From positions 1,732-16,335 of the forward strand of contig DGRU01000025.1 in the NCBI GenBank assembly GCA_002390025.1: a stretch of DNA of 14,604 nt, written 5' to 3'. Under the pieces are notes generated by a model. That model worked only from the letters and a program-made list of their open reading frames with translations, had not been told where the DNA came from and did not search any database. Of the stretch, positions 1 to 6,100 are shown in pieces. How positions within the stretch are numbered: position 1 is the first letter of the stretch; every line of letters starts with the position of its first letter. The translations under genes and the position numbers were made by a program. This DNA is from Lachnospiraceae bacterium UBA4380. GTDB taxonomy: Bacteria; Bacillota; Clostridia; Lachnospirales; Lachnospiraceae.

Positions 1-941
1 AGGGCTTGTCTTTTGAAGGCGCGGACCTCTACAGGGAATATCTGCAGGCAGGGCTCAAGAGCGGCATGCCCTTCCCGGCAGCCAGAGCGGCTGCCCTGGA
101 GCAGGCTTTTGTGCAGGTTCGCACTGGCGGTCAGGAAGAAAATGAAGGACCTCTTCAATATCCGACCCTTCCCAATGACCTTCTGGCGGTGGAATACTGC
201 CGGGCCCTCTGTCTGCTGGGATCTTCCATCCGTCCGCACGCCATCCCCAGGATCAGCGTTCCCTCTGCCACGCAGCGCAGACAGAGCCTCCTGCAGAATC
301 GTGAAGAACTCTTCCCTCCCGCCGGGGGCCCCCGGTCCGGCACCGGATCCGACCGCATTCCGGATCTGCCCCGGACTGCCGTCACACAGGTTCCTCTGTT
401 TCCGATCGGCCCGGATGATTTCAGCCGGCAGCTCATGTATGCGCTGCGGATGAAAGAGGGGGAGCTGGAAACATACGCAGATGTCTCCGAAGACCTGGCC
501 TCGAGGATCAGGAAAAGCCTCATGCAATATGCCGGGTTCAGCTCTTTTTGTGACCTTGTCAAGACCAGGAACCTGACCCGCACCCGCATCAGCCGATGCC
601 TTGTGCACATCCTTCTGCAGATGAAGCAGGAGCGTCTGGACACGCTGCAGTCGCAGGGGATGGCTCTCTATGTAAGACCCCTGGCAATCAACCGCGCGGC
701 GGCACCTCTTCTGTCTGCCGTCAGCCGCAAGTCCTCTCTTCCCTTCCTGTCCAGGCTGTCCGCGGCTCCCGGCCTGCTGACTCCGTCCGCCCTCTCCTTC
801 CTCGAAGAGGAAATCCGCGCAGAGGACCTCTACTGCCTGACACTTGCATCCGCCGCAGGTGCGTCTGCCCGGGCCGGATCCATTCCTCCTGTACCCGCCG
901 CGCTGCAGAGAAAGATTCCGACAGGCAGCTTCCAGGCATGA
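1..941 (+). CDS. tmcAL: tRNA(Met) cytidine acetate ligase TmcAL, 3' part (5' end outside window)
   Basis: The reading frame is open from the first bases to a TGA at 939-941, giving about 312 codons. The TTG at position 6 is probably not the start, because the family is about 400 residues long and its N-terminal nucleotidyltransferase motifs lie upstream of the window. Two family signatures are visible. The segment PNDLLAVEYCRALCLLGS matches the 'PN.ILG.EY..AL' region. Near the C-terminus, LTRTRISRCLVHILL matches the 'TRTRI.R.L.HILL' helix typical of YlbM/TmcAL. Known family members activate acetate with ATP and acetylate the wobble cytidine of elongator tRNA-Met in the cytoplasm. The usual SAT-x-IR-type motif is present as SATQRR. 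A Gly/Pro-rich stretch near residues 100-125 of the fragment looks like a lineage-specific linker. Transcription probably ends at the hairpin just downstream. Family assignment is firm; activity cannot be judged without the N-terminus. Confidence 0.85.
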   Translation, partial: GLSFEGADLYREYLQAGLKSGMPFPAARAAALEQAFVQVRTGGQEENEGPLQYPTLPNDLLAVEYCRALCLLGSSIRPHAIPRISVPSATQRRQSLLQNREELFPPAGGPRSGTGSDRIPDLPRTAVTQVPLFPIGPDDFSRQLMYALRMKEGELETYADVSEDLASRIRKSLMQYAGFSSFCDLVKTRNLTRTRISRCLVHILLQMKQERLDTLQSQGMALYVRPLAINRAAAPLLSAVSRKSSLPFLSRLSAAPGLLTPSALSFLEEEIRAEDLYCLTLASAAGASARAGSIPPVPAALQRKIPTGSFQA

Positions 942-980
942 CTTTTCACTGCCTGCCGCCTGCCTCCGGCTGCCAGCCGC

Positions 981-1024
981 AATGCCGCATACACATGTCC
1001 CGCATGTGTGTGCGGCATTTTTTT
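981..1024 (+). terminator. Strong intrinsic terminator after tmcAL
   Basis: A 17-bp stem is formed by 981-997 and 1003-1019, perfect except for one G-U pair. The loop is 5 nt (998-1002), and seven T residues run from 1018 to 1024. It lies 40 nt after the tmcAL stop codon and insulates the MarR promoter downstream. Confidence 0.9.
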
Positions 1025-1108
1025 CTCTATGCGGCAGGCAGCGCGCAGGGGCGGCCGCGGGAAGAGATTTGCGGAGTCCATTTCTCCGGCAGGAAATACG
1101 GAGAGCCA

Positions 1109-1137
1109 TTGACAAATGTTTCTGATTTGTGTATCCT
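1109..1137 (+). promoter_or_regulatory. Sigma-A-type promoter of the MarR gene
   Basis: A perfect TTGACA -35 box at 1109-1114 is followed, after exactly 17 nt, by TATCCT at 1132-1137 (four of six matches to TATAAT). The start point would fall near 1144, giving a leader of about 180 nt before the ATG at 1327. Confidence 0.7.
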
Positions 1138-1159
1138 AACTTCGTTAGTAAAATCTAAC
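1136..1159 (+). promoter_or_regulatory. Probable MarR operator (alternating CTAAC/GTTAG half-sites)
   Basis: Three alternating half-sites overlap the -10 box and predicted start point: CTAAC at 1136-1140, GTTAG at 1144-1148 and CTAAC at 1155-1159. The last two form GTTAGTAAAATCTAAC, a 16-bp inverted repeat of the size and AT-rich centre usual for MarR dimers. The position would block initiation, so negative autoregulation by the adjacent MarR protein is the likely role. The symmetry is seen in the sequence; binding is inferred. Confidence 0.5.
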
Positions 1160-1207
1160 TTTATGGGGTGAATACTGCTTTTCACGGTTTGAGGGTCCGC
1201 CCCTGAG

Positions 1208-1268
1208 CCGGTCTTTTTTACCCCGGTTCTTTTATTCCGGTCTTTTTATCCAGGTCTTTTTGATCCGG
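1208..1268 (+). repeat. Short degenerate tandem repeat in the MarR leader (about 14-nt units)
   Basis: Four units begin at 1208, 1223, 1237 and 1250, with a fifth start (CCGG) at 1265. Their consensus is about CCGGTCTTTTTAT and unit lengths are 15, 14, 13 and 15 nt. The array lies between the marR promoter and its start codon, so it would be transcribed as 5' leader. No protein-coding or terminator role is evident. Confidence 0.65.
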
Positions 1269-1326
1269 AGATCATTCATCACGGTCAGGAGACATTCTTT
1301 TTTGTCAGAAGGAGCATTGCGAGCAG

Positions 1327-1770
1327 ATGGAGATTCATAAGGACTACGAAACACTTGCAGATAATCTGTGCGACATCCATTTCCTGTATTCCAAAGATCT
1401 CTCAAATGTATTCGAACAGCACAGCACAAGAGGGGAAGAGGCCGCCCTCTTCTGGCTTTCCAGGCTGGAAAATCCTGTTTCCGCGGGAGAACTTGCGTCA
1501 AAACTCGGAATAACCTCCGGGCGGATCGCCAATATTCTCGGCAGTCTGGACAGGAAGAAGTTCATCGAGCGCCGCCGCTCCTCCCGGGACCGCAGGCAGA
1601 TCAACGTGTCTCTGACAGATGCGGGCGCTGAGCACATCCGATCTGTCTACGAAACTGCCAGAAAAAATCACATCACCCTCCTGCAGAAAATGGGTGATGA
1701 CAATGCGGTCGAATTCATTCGTCTCATGAACCTGGCGATCAGGACCGCTTCGGAAATTTCCGGGACCTGA
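1327..1770 (+). CDS. MarR-family winged-helix transcriptional regulator
   Basis: This 147-residue protein has the usual MarR length. Residues 1-45 form the N-terminal dimerisation helices. A helix-turn-helix follows at about 51-75 (VSAGELASKLGITSGRIANI), then the wing at about 80-97 with the family's charged SRDRRQINVSLTDAG segment. C-terminal helices complete the dimer interface. Family members bind palindromic operators as dimers and usually release DNA on binding small phenolic or oxidising ligands. An AAGGAG site at 1309-1314 lies 12 nt before the ATG, slightly far, but no in-frame start is closer. The gene is monocistronic, with a tmcAL terminator upstream and convergent genes downstream. 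No efflux pump or other obvious target is adjacent, so autoregulation at the upstream inverted repeat is the only target suggested by the sequence. The ligand is unknown. Confidence 0.9.
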   Translation: MEIHKDYETLADNLCDIHFLYSKDLSNVFEQHSTRGEEAALFWLSRLENPVSAGELASKLGITSGRIANILGSLDRKKFIERRRSSRDRRQINVSLTDAGAEHIRSVYETARKNHITLLQKMGDDNAVEFIRLMNLAIRTASEISGT

Positions 1771-1830
1771 CCGGGAGTCCTGTCTCATAAAGAGCAGCTG
1801 TTTCTACCCGAATATTTTTCCAAAAACCAG

Positions 1831-1902
1831 AATCTTTGCCGCGGTAAAAAACGACCGCACAAGGAAAATCTTTCTGTCGGTAAAAAAAATCCGACGAAGG
1901 GA
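1831..1902. repeat. Duplicated 36-nt hairpin element with a compensatory base change
   Basis: Two adjacent 36-nt units (1831-1866 and 1867-1902) share AATCTTT at the start, CGGTAAAAAA in the middle and AAGG near the end. Each can fold. Unit 1 pairs GCGGT (1841-1845) with ACCGC (1854-1858). Unit 2 pairs GTCGG (1876-1880) with CCGAC (1891-1895). In the shared alignment one pair has changed from G-C to T-A on both sides, so pairing is kept. The element lies in the gap between the convergent MarR and ADP-ribosylglycohydrolase-like genes. Confidence 0.5.
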
Positions 1903-1920
1903 AAAAATCTGTTGAAAAAA

Positions 1921-2040
1921 TATGACCTGTCGAAACAGAAAACTGTCTGTCGAAATCAAAATCTGTTTGTCAAAATAAAAATCTGTCTGTCGAAATAAAA
2001 ATCTGTCTGTCGAAATAAAAATCTGTCTGTTGAAATCAAA
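1921..2040. repeat. 20-nt tandem repeat array, about six units
   Basis: Units begin exactly every 20 nt at 1941, 1961, 1981, 2001 and 2021, with a degraded unit at 1921. The consensus is ATCTGTCTGTCGAAATAAAA. The copies at 1981 and 2001 are identical, and the neighbours differ by one to four bases. The array fills the gap between convergent genes and abuts the terminator hairpin. With the 36-nt hairpin units it accounts for most of the 338-nt gap from 1771 to 2108, where I see no gene. Confidence 0.9.
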
Positions 2041-2041
2041 A

Positions 2042-2090
2042 AAGATTTCTCCCCGCAGCATGGGATGCCCCGGAGAGAAATCTTTTTTTG
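2042..2090. terminator. Bidirectional terminator between the MarR and ADP-ribosylglycohydrolase-like genes
   Basis: The arm AAGATTTCTC (2042-2051) pairs with GAGAAATCTT (2075-2084). CC/GG at 2052-2053/2072-2073 and an inner GCAT/ATGC hairpin (2058-2068) extend it. A T-run follows on the plus strand (2083-2089), and an A-run precedes the stem, giving a T-run on the minus strand. It lies 19 nt past the minus-strand stop codon and would end both converging transcripts. Confidence 0.85.
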
Positions 2091-2108
2091 TTCATCACAT
2101 ACTGTTGA

Positions 2109-3920
2109 TCAGTCTGCCCTGCCTGTGCCGGGGTTCCTCTTGGCCGCCTCCCGGTTGATGATAAAGATCGCTTCGATGGTCTTTCTGGGCAGGAAGAAGG
2201 ACTTGTCATAGGGATTGAGAACAATTCCCTGGATCTCCGCCGGGATGATCTCCCTGACACCGGGGGTCTCCTCTGTATCAGCCGTTTCCGCCTCCTGTGC
2301 CACTGTGGTTCCGGCGGGCAGGAAACGTTTGAAGAGAGCATCCATGGCATAGGACAGGACCATTCCCGTGCTGAGATCGGGCGCGGCGGGATCATTGGAG
2401 AGCGCCTTTTCCTTTGCCATCGCGGCATTGGCCCTGTCGAGCTGGGCGCGGCTGGTGTAGGCGGGCTGCCAGAGCCTGCCGTCCTTGGTCCGGATGATCT
2501 GCATGCTGTAGACCATACCCTTTTCCGGTGTCTGTGCCCGGCTGTTCCCGGGGACTCCGGACACTCCGGAAGTGCCCTGTGTACCTGTCTCATCCGAAGC
2601 CTTTTGCGGCTCAGCCCGTTTTGCGCTGACAAGCGGCACAAAGACGCGGCCCTTGCTGTTCATGCGCATGCGGAGGACTTCGAGAGCAGTGAGGAAGGTC
2701 TGCTCGTCCCTCTTTGCCCGCATGTTGTCGATTGCCTGCTCAAGGGGCTCATTTCCCTGAACCGCAGCGGGATGGCGGGCGCCGGCACGGGTCATGGCAT
2801 TCTCCCACCTGGCCTTTGCCGCCGGGTTGTTTTCCCGCGCCTTTTTCTTCTGTTCATTGCGGGCGTCAAAAGCCGCAGCGGTCTGCCTCAGATCAGCGGG
2901 CAGGCGGCGCATGCATGCATCTTGGACTTCCTGCGGAATTCCGAAAAATGCCTCCGCAACGGAGCCTGCGACCGCCGCGATATCAGCGCTGTTTCCGCCC
3001 AGCGACACTGCCCTGCGGAGAACATCTTCAAAATCTCTTCCGTGCAGAAAGGCCGTCATGGCCGCGCGCACAGTCATGGCCGGCAGGCTTGCGCCGGCTT
3101 CTGCGTCCGTAGGGACTGCAGTGCCTGCCGTCAGCATCCGCCTGTCCCCGGCACGCAGGATCTCCTGGCGCATCTGGTCTTCGTCCGGGATCTTATAGCC
3201 GAATTCTCTCTCCAGATAGGCGGAAATATAGGGCTTTGTGCTCCCGTGAATGGCCAGAAAAACCGCACAGGCCGCAGCTTCGGCCGCCGTGACGGACTCC
3301 TTGCTCGAATGTGTCAGGCCCGCCTGTACGCAAGCCATATGCCGCATCATATAGAGGTCGTCCTGGAAGACCCAGGCGACAGGGCTGACTCTGGCCGCAG
3401 GACCGGCATCGTCGGTCTGTACCCGGCCTGCGCCCTCGCGGAAAAGCCAGATGCTCAGATCCATGGGGTAGCCTGCCAGCGGGTATCTCTGCCCGTAGCT
3501 GCGAAGGGCTGCCGCCACCTCTCTTTTAAAGTTTTCCTCAAAAGCATTCTGGGGAATGTGCCTGCCCTGCCCGTCAGTTCCGCCGACGGAAATACTGCCC
3601 CCGGCATTTGCTCCGGACGGATCAGAAACTGTTTTTTCTCCCGCGGCCTGCTCCCTGCCTCCCTGGTCCGAGGCGGCCTGGTCTGCCGGTTTCTTTGCAA
3701 AAATCGAAGGCAGGATCCTCTCAAACTGCAGAAGACCGGCCTCCACCGCCGCTGTCATGACGGTTTTGTCAGAAAACTCCTCCCCCGCCTGTGCCTCTCC
3801 GCCTGCGGAAGAGGACGAGGAAGCCGCCTTCCGAAACAGAGGAATGCTTGTGTCTGTCAGATCTTCATGCCTGTATTCATAGGGAAAACCGGCCAGATCT
3901 CCGATGATCGCTCCAAACAT
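2109..3920 (-). CDS. ADP-ribosylglycohydrolase-like protein (probable pseudo-enzyme) with C-terminal SseB-like domain
   Basis: This 603-residue protein starts at the ATG at 3918-3920, preceded by AAAAGGAG at 10 nt; the longer upstream frame lacks such a site. Residues 1-345 match the ADP-ribosylglycohydrolase (DraG/ARH) fold: MFGAIIGDLAGFPYE at the N-terminus, a RVSPVAWVF segment at 177-185, and GGNSADIAAVAG at 308-319. Known enzymes use two metal ions held by the 'TDDT' and 'GGDTDT' motifs. Here these read SDKT (50-53) and GGNSAD (308-313), so three ligand aspartates are replaced by Lys, Asn and Ala. The usual GNG..MR and THNHPE segments are also altered (DAGPAAR, THSSKE). An Ala/Gly/Ser-rich insert spans about 76-125. 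After a low-complexity linker (433-468), residues about 393-590 resemble the SseB N-terminal domain (FVPLVSAKR, QPAYTSRAQLDRA, GIVLNPYDKSFFLP). It is probably co-transcribed with the HAD gene 25 nt upstream. A non-catalytic binding role is inferred. Confidence 0.8.
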   Translation of the reverse strand: MFGAIIGDLAGFPYEYRHEDLTDTSIPLFRKAASSSSSAGGEAQAGEEFSDKTVMTAAVEAGLLQFERILPSIFAKKPADQAASDQGGREQAAGEKTVSDPSGANAGGSISVGGTDGQGRHIPQNAFEENFKREVAAALRSYGQRYPLAGYPMDLSIWLFREGAGRVQTDDAGPAARVSPVAWVFQDDLYMMRHMACVQAGLTHSSKESVTAAEAAACAVFLAIHGSTKPYISAYLEREFGYKIPDEDQMRQEILRAGDRRMLTAGTAVPTDAEAGASLPAMTVRAAMTAFLHGRDFEDVLRRAVSLGGNSADIAAVAGSVAEAFFGIPQEVQDACMRRLPADLRQTAAAFDARNEQKKKARENNPAAKARWENAMTRAGARHPAAVQGNEPLEQAIDNMRAKRDEQTFLTALEVLRMRMNSKGRVFVPLVSAKRAEPQKASDETGTQGTSGVSGVPGNSRAQTPEKGMVYSMQIIRTKDGRLWQPAYTSRAQLDRANAAMAKEKALSNDPAAPDLSTGMVLSYAMDALFKRFLPAGTTVAQEAETADTEETPGVREIIPAEIQGIVLNPYDKSFFLPRKTIEAIFIINREAAKRNPGTGRAD

Positions 3921-3945
3921 ATATGTTTTACTCCTTTTTTCAGCC

Positions 3946-4854
3946 TCAGTATCCCAACACTTCCCGGATCGCCGCTGCGGCGCCGTCGTGTTCATTGTCT
4001 GCGGTTATTCTGTCCGCCGTTTCCTTGACGAAATCGGGCGCGTTGCCCATGGCGACAGACAGTCCCGCGCCCCGAAGCATGGGCCGGTCATTGTCGCCGT
4101 CGCCCAGCGTCATGATCTGCGCGTCCGTAATGCCCAGACGTCTCCCCAGCCCCTCCAGGGACCGCCACTTGTCAGCCATAACGTGGGTGATCTCCAGATC
4201 CGTCTTCCAGGGCAGGAGGATGTGCAGCAGCCGCGCCCCTTCACTGCCGCGGATCTTTTTGATCCTCTCAAAGGCGGCGTCCCTCTCCTCCTGCGAAGGG
4301 AACATGAGGGAGATATTTTCCACATGGGAGGAGGGGTCCGTCAGCAGCTCTTCGAAACCGGGCACAGTCTTCCTGCTCCGCATGATATAGTCCAGGATGG
4401 GCGGCGCGATGGAGAAGCGCTCCTGCAGCATGGCATGCGTGTGCGGATCGTGGTATCCGACACCCCGGATGAAGATCTCGCGGATCACATTGTCACCGGG
4501 CGCCGCATCCAGCACTCTGCGCACGACTTCATGCGGAAGATGCGCCTTATACAGGACAGTCCCGGGTGTTTTTCCATTCATTGTACCGGACAGGATCGAC
4601 CTGCCCCGGTCCTCGATCTGTGCGGACAGATCATAGGTATTTGCGCCGTTGGAAGTGATCACATAGCGGATCCCGGGGATCTCCAGCACCTCCCTGGGAA
4701 CACCTGCCAGCGGCCTTCCCGTCACCGGAACGACTTCGATCCCCATGCGGATTGCCTGCTCGAGCGTGGTCCTGGATACAGAAGTCAGGACTTTCTGTCT
4801 GGTCAGCAGGGTGCCGTCCAGGTCTATTCCGATCATGCGTATTGTATTGTCCAT
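3946..4854 (-). CDS. Cof-type HAD-superfamily phosphatase
   Basis: I choose the ATG at 4852-4854, with GAGAGG 9 nt upstream, giving 302 residues. The longer frame to 4989 adds a Ser/Arg-rich leader and runs into the 10-nt repeat region. All four HAD motifs are present: IDLDGTLL with nucleophile D11 and acid D13, PVTGRP around T45, K229, and GDGDNDRPML at 251-260. The cap between motifs II and III has the size of the type-IIB cap of the Cof/YidA family. Such cytoplasmic enzymes dephosphorylate sugar phosphates, flavin precursors or similar compounds; the substrate cannot be told from sequence. It is the first gene of a minus-strand pair with the ADP-ribosylglycohydrolase-like gene 25 nt downstream. 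Its promoter is probably the extended -10 at 5006-5014. Confidence 0.9.
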   Translation of the reverse strand: MDNTIRMIGIDLDGTLLTRQKVLTSVSRTTLEQAIRMGIEVVPVTGRPLAGVPREVLEIPGIRYVITSNGANTYDLSAQIEDRGRSILSGTMNGKTPGTVLYKAHLPHEVVRRVLDAAPGDNVIREIFIRGVGYHDPHTHAMLQERFSIAPPILDYIMRSRKTVPGFEELLTDPSSHVENISLMFPSQEERDAAFERIKKIRGSEGARLLHILLPWKTDLEITHVMADKWRSLEGLGRRLGITDAQIMTLGDGDNDRPMLRGAGLSVAMGNAPDFVKETADRITADNEHDGAAAAIREVLGY

Positions 4855-4953
4855 ATCGTAGTACCTCTCAGGGAATGAAGTCCGGGATGAAGCCCTGTGT
4901 CCCGGACTGGACGCAGGGCGGACGGCAGACCGGCTTTTCTGCTGCTCTGACCC

Positions 4954-4980
4954 GCTTTCTGATGCTTTCTGATGCTTTCC
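4954..4980. repeat. 10-nt tandem repeat in the HAD leader
   Basis: Unit GCTTTCTGAT occurs at 4954-4963 and 4964-4973, with a partial third copy to 4980. It lies between the predicted minus-strand promoter and the HAD start codon, so it would be transcribed as 5' leader. Confidence 0.6.
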
Positions 4981-5005
4981 AGGGTCCATCCGGTTTTAGA
5001 GAAAT

Positions 5006-5014
5006 ATTATATCA
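5006..5014 (-). promoter_or_regulatory. Extended -10 promoter for the HAD/ADP-ribosylglycohydrolase-like pair
   Basis: Read on the minus strand the sequence is TGATATAAT: a perfect TATAAT (5011 to 5006) with an upstream TG one base away. There is no good -35 box, as is common for extended -10 promoters. It is oriented away from the plus-strand promoter 19 nt to the right. Confidence 0.6.
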
Positions 5015-5029
5015 CGCCATGCGGATTCA

Positions 5030-5038
5030 TGGTATAAT
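5030..5038 (+). promoter_or_regulatory. Extended -10 promoter for the alpha/beta hydrolase gene
   Basis: TGGTATAAT combines an extended TG element with a perfect TATAAT at 5033-5038. No clear -35 box lies 17 nt upstream. The predicted start point near 5045 gives a leader of about 80 nt before the ATG at 5126. Confidence 0.6.
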
Positions 5039-5125
5039 GACATTCCACGGTTCCCATTATACATCCTCGCCTGCTCCTTCCGGACGCAGACAGGAGAAAA
5101 CTGTACTTTTTTCGGAGAACCTTCC

Positions 5126-5929
5126 ATGGAAAAATATTTTGATCTGCATAGTGCAGAATTTACAATAAGGTGTAAAATGTATTTTACCGGCTCAGCCGGG
5201 TCTATGGCCCAAGGGGCAGAAGGCGCACCCTGTGCTCCCCGGTCATTCAAACATGTCATCGTCTTCTGCCACGGTTTCGCCGGTCACAAGGACAACGCCA
5301 TGGCACACAAGCTTGCCTCCAGGATCCTGGAGAGACACGATGACACTGCCCTTGTTATTTTCAACTGGCCCGGCCACGGGGACGATGAACACGCCGGGAT
5401 CACTCTCAGTGACTGCGACGCCTACCTGGGAGCTGTTCTGGATTATGTCCGCAAAACCTTCCATCCCGAAGTCCTCGATGCCAGCGCGACCAGTTTCGGC
5501 GGCTACCTTGTGCTCAAATACATCTCTGACCACGGTATAAATCCTTTCCGCAGGATCTGCCTGCGGTGTCCCGCCGTTGTCATGTACAGGGTGCTGACAG
5601 AGACAGTCCTGACCCAGGAGGAACTGAAGGTCCTCGCCACCGGGGGCCAAGTGCCTTCCGGCTTTGACCGCAAGGTCATGCTCTCCCCTGCATTTATGCA
5701 GTCTTTGAAGGACAATGACATCACAGTCCGGGATTTCAGCGCCTATGCAGACAGCATGCGCATAGCACAGGGAACAGCCGATGAGCTCGTCCCTTTTGAA
5801 GCCGTGCGTTCCTTTGCGGACAGGAACCGGATCTCCATGGTCACGGTCACGGATGCCGACCACCGCTTTCTGGACCCGGCAAAAATGGATATCGTCCTCA
5901 ATACATTTATGGACTTTCTCGGGCTGTAA
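5126..5929 (+). CDS. Alpha/beta-hydrolase-fold serine hydrolase
   Basis: This 267-residue cytoplasmic protein has no signal peptide. The fold's landmarks are in order: the oxyanion segment CHGFAGHKDN (48-57); a nucleophile elbow SATSFGGY with S123; an acid, D219, in GTADELVP; and a histidine, H246, in DADHRFLD. The layout resembles the acylaminoacyl-peptidase/lysophospholipase-like hydrolases related to peptidase S9. These cleave ester, thioester or peptide bonds in small substrates. GGAG lies 8 nt before the ATG at 5126. The lid region (about 145-200) has no recognisable substrate signature. The gene has its own extended -10 promoter and is separated from the FtsK-like gene by an array with a second promoter, so it may be a single-gene unit. 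Fold and triad are sure; the substrate is unknown. Confidence 0.9.
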   Translation: MEKYFDLHSAEFTIRCKMYFTGSAGSMAQGAEGAPCAPRSFKHVIVFCHGFAGHKDNAMAHKLASRILERHDDTALVIFNWPGHGDDEHAGITLSDCDAYLGAVLDYVRKTFHPEVLDASATSFGGYLVLKYISDHGINPFRRICLRCPAVVMYRVLTETVLTQEELKVLATGGQVPSGFDRKVMLSPAFMQSLKDNDITVRDFSAYADSMRIAQGTADELVPFEAVRSFADRNRISMVTVTDADHRFLDPAKMDIVLNTFMDFLGL

Positions 5930-5985
5930 TTTCGGGGATTTCTCCCGGGACTGCCACCCCGTAAAAATGCAGATCATCCCATATC

Positions 5986-5994
5986 TGATATAAT
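5986..5994 (+). promoter_or_regulatory. Extended -10 promoter of the FtsK-like gene, fused to the repeat array
   Basis: TGATATAAT at 5986-5994 has an extended TG and a perfect TATAAT (5989-5994). The last four bases (TAAT) are the first bases of the first 17-nt repeat. Initiation near 6001 would put almost the whole array in the 5' leader. No -35 box is evident. Confidence 0.5.
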
Positions 5995-6092
5995 CTGTTT
6001 GAAACAATACTCTGTTTTAAACAATAGTCTGTTTTAATAATTAATCTGTTTTAAACAGCAATCTGTTTGAAAGAATAATCTGGTTTAAAGAA
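5991..6092 (+). repeat. 17-nt tandem repeat array, six contiguous units
   Basis: Six units start at 5991, 6008, 6025, 6042, 6059 and 6076 with no spacer or phase slip. The consensus is TAATCTGTTTTAAACAA. Most units contain an odd-length inverted repeat around the centre, such as TGTTT-G-AAACA in unit 1 and CTGTTT-T-AAACAG in unit 4. This symmetry decays in the units closest to the gene. The array ends 8 nt before the ATG of the FtsK-like gene. Confidence 0.92.
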
Positions 6093-6100
6093 CAGTGAGT

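Noticed and set aside
6-8. TTG at position 6 as the start of the first gene
   Set aside because: The frame is open to the window edge, and TmcAL proteins are about 100 residues longer with essential N-terminal motifs upstream.
1804-2061. Minus-strand open frame of 85 codons rich in Phe, Ile, Arg
   Set aside because: It is built from the 20-nt repeats read in three frames, starts inside the terminator hairpin and has no ribosome site.
2604-4028. Plus-strand open frame of 474 codons
   Set aside because: It is antisense to the ADP-ribosylglycohydrolase-like gene, shows no recognisable domain and is rich in Cys and Arg as shadow frames are in GC-rich DNA.
5991-6092. Possible CRISPR array
   Set aside because: The 17-nt units are contiguous with no spacers, and no cas gene is present.
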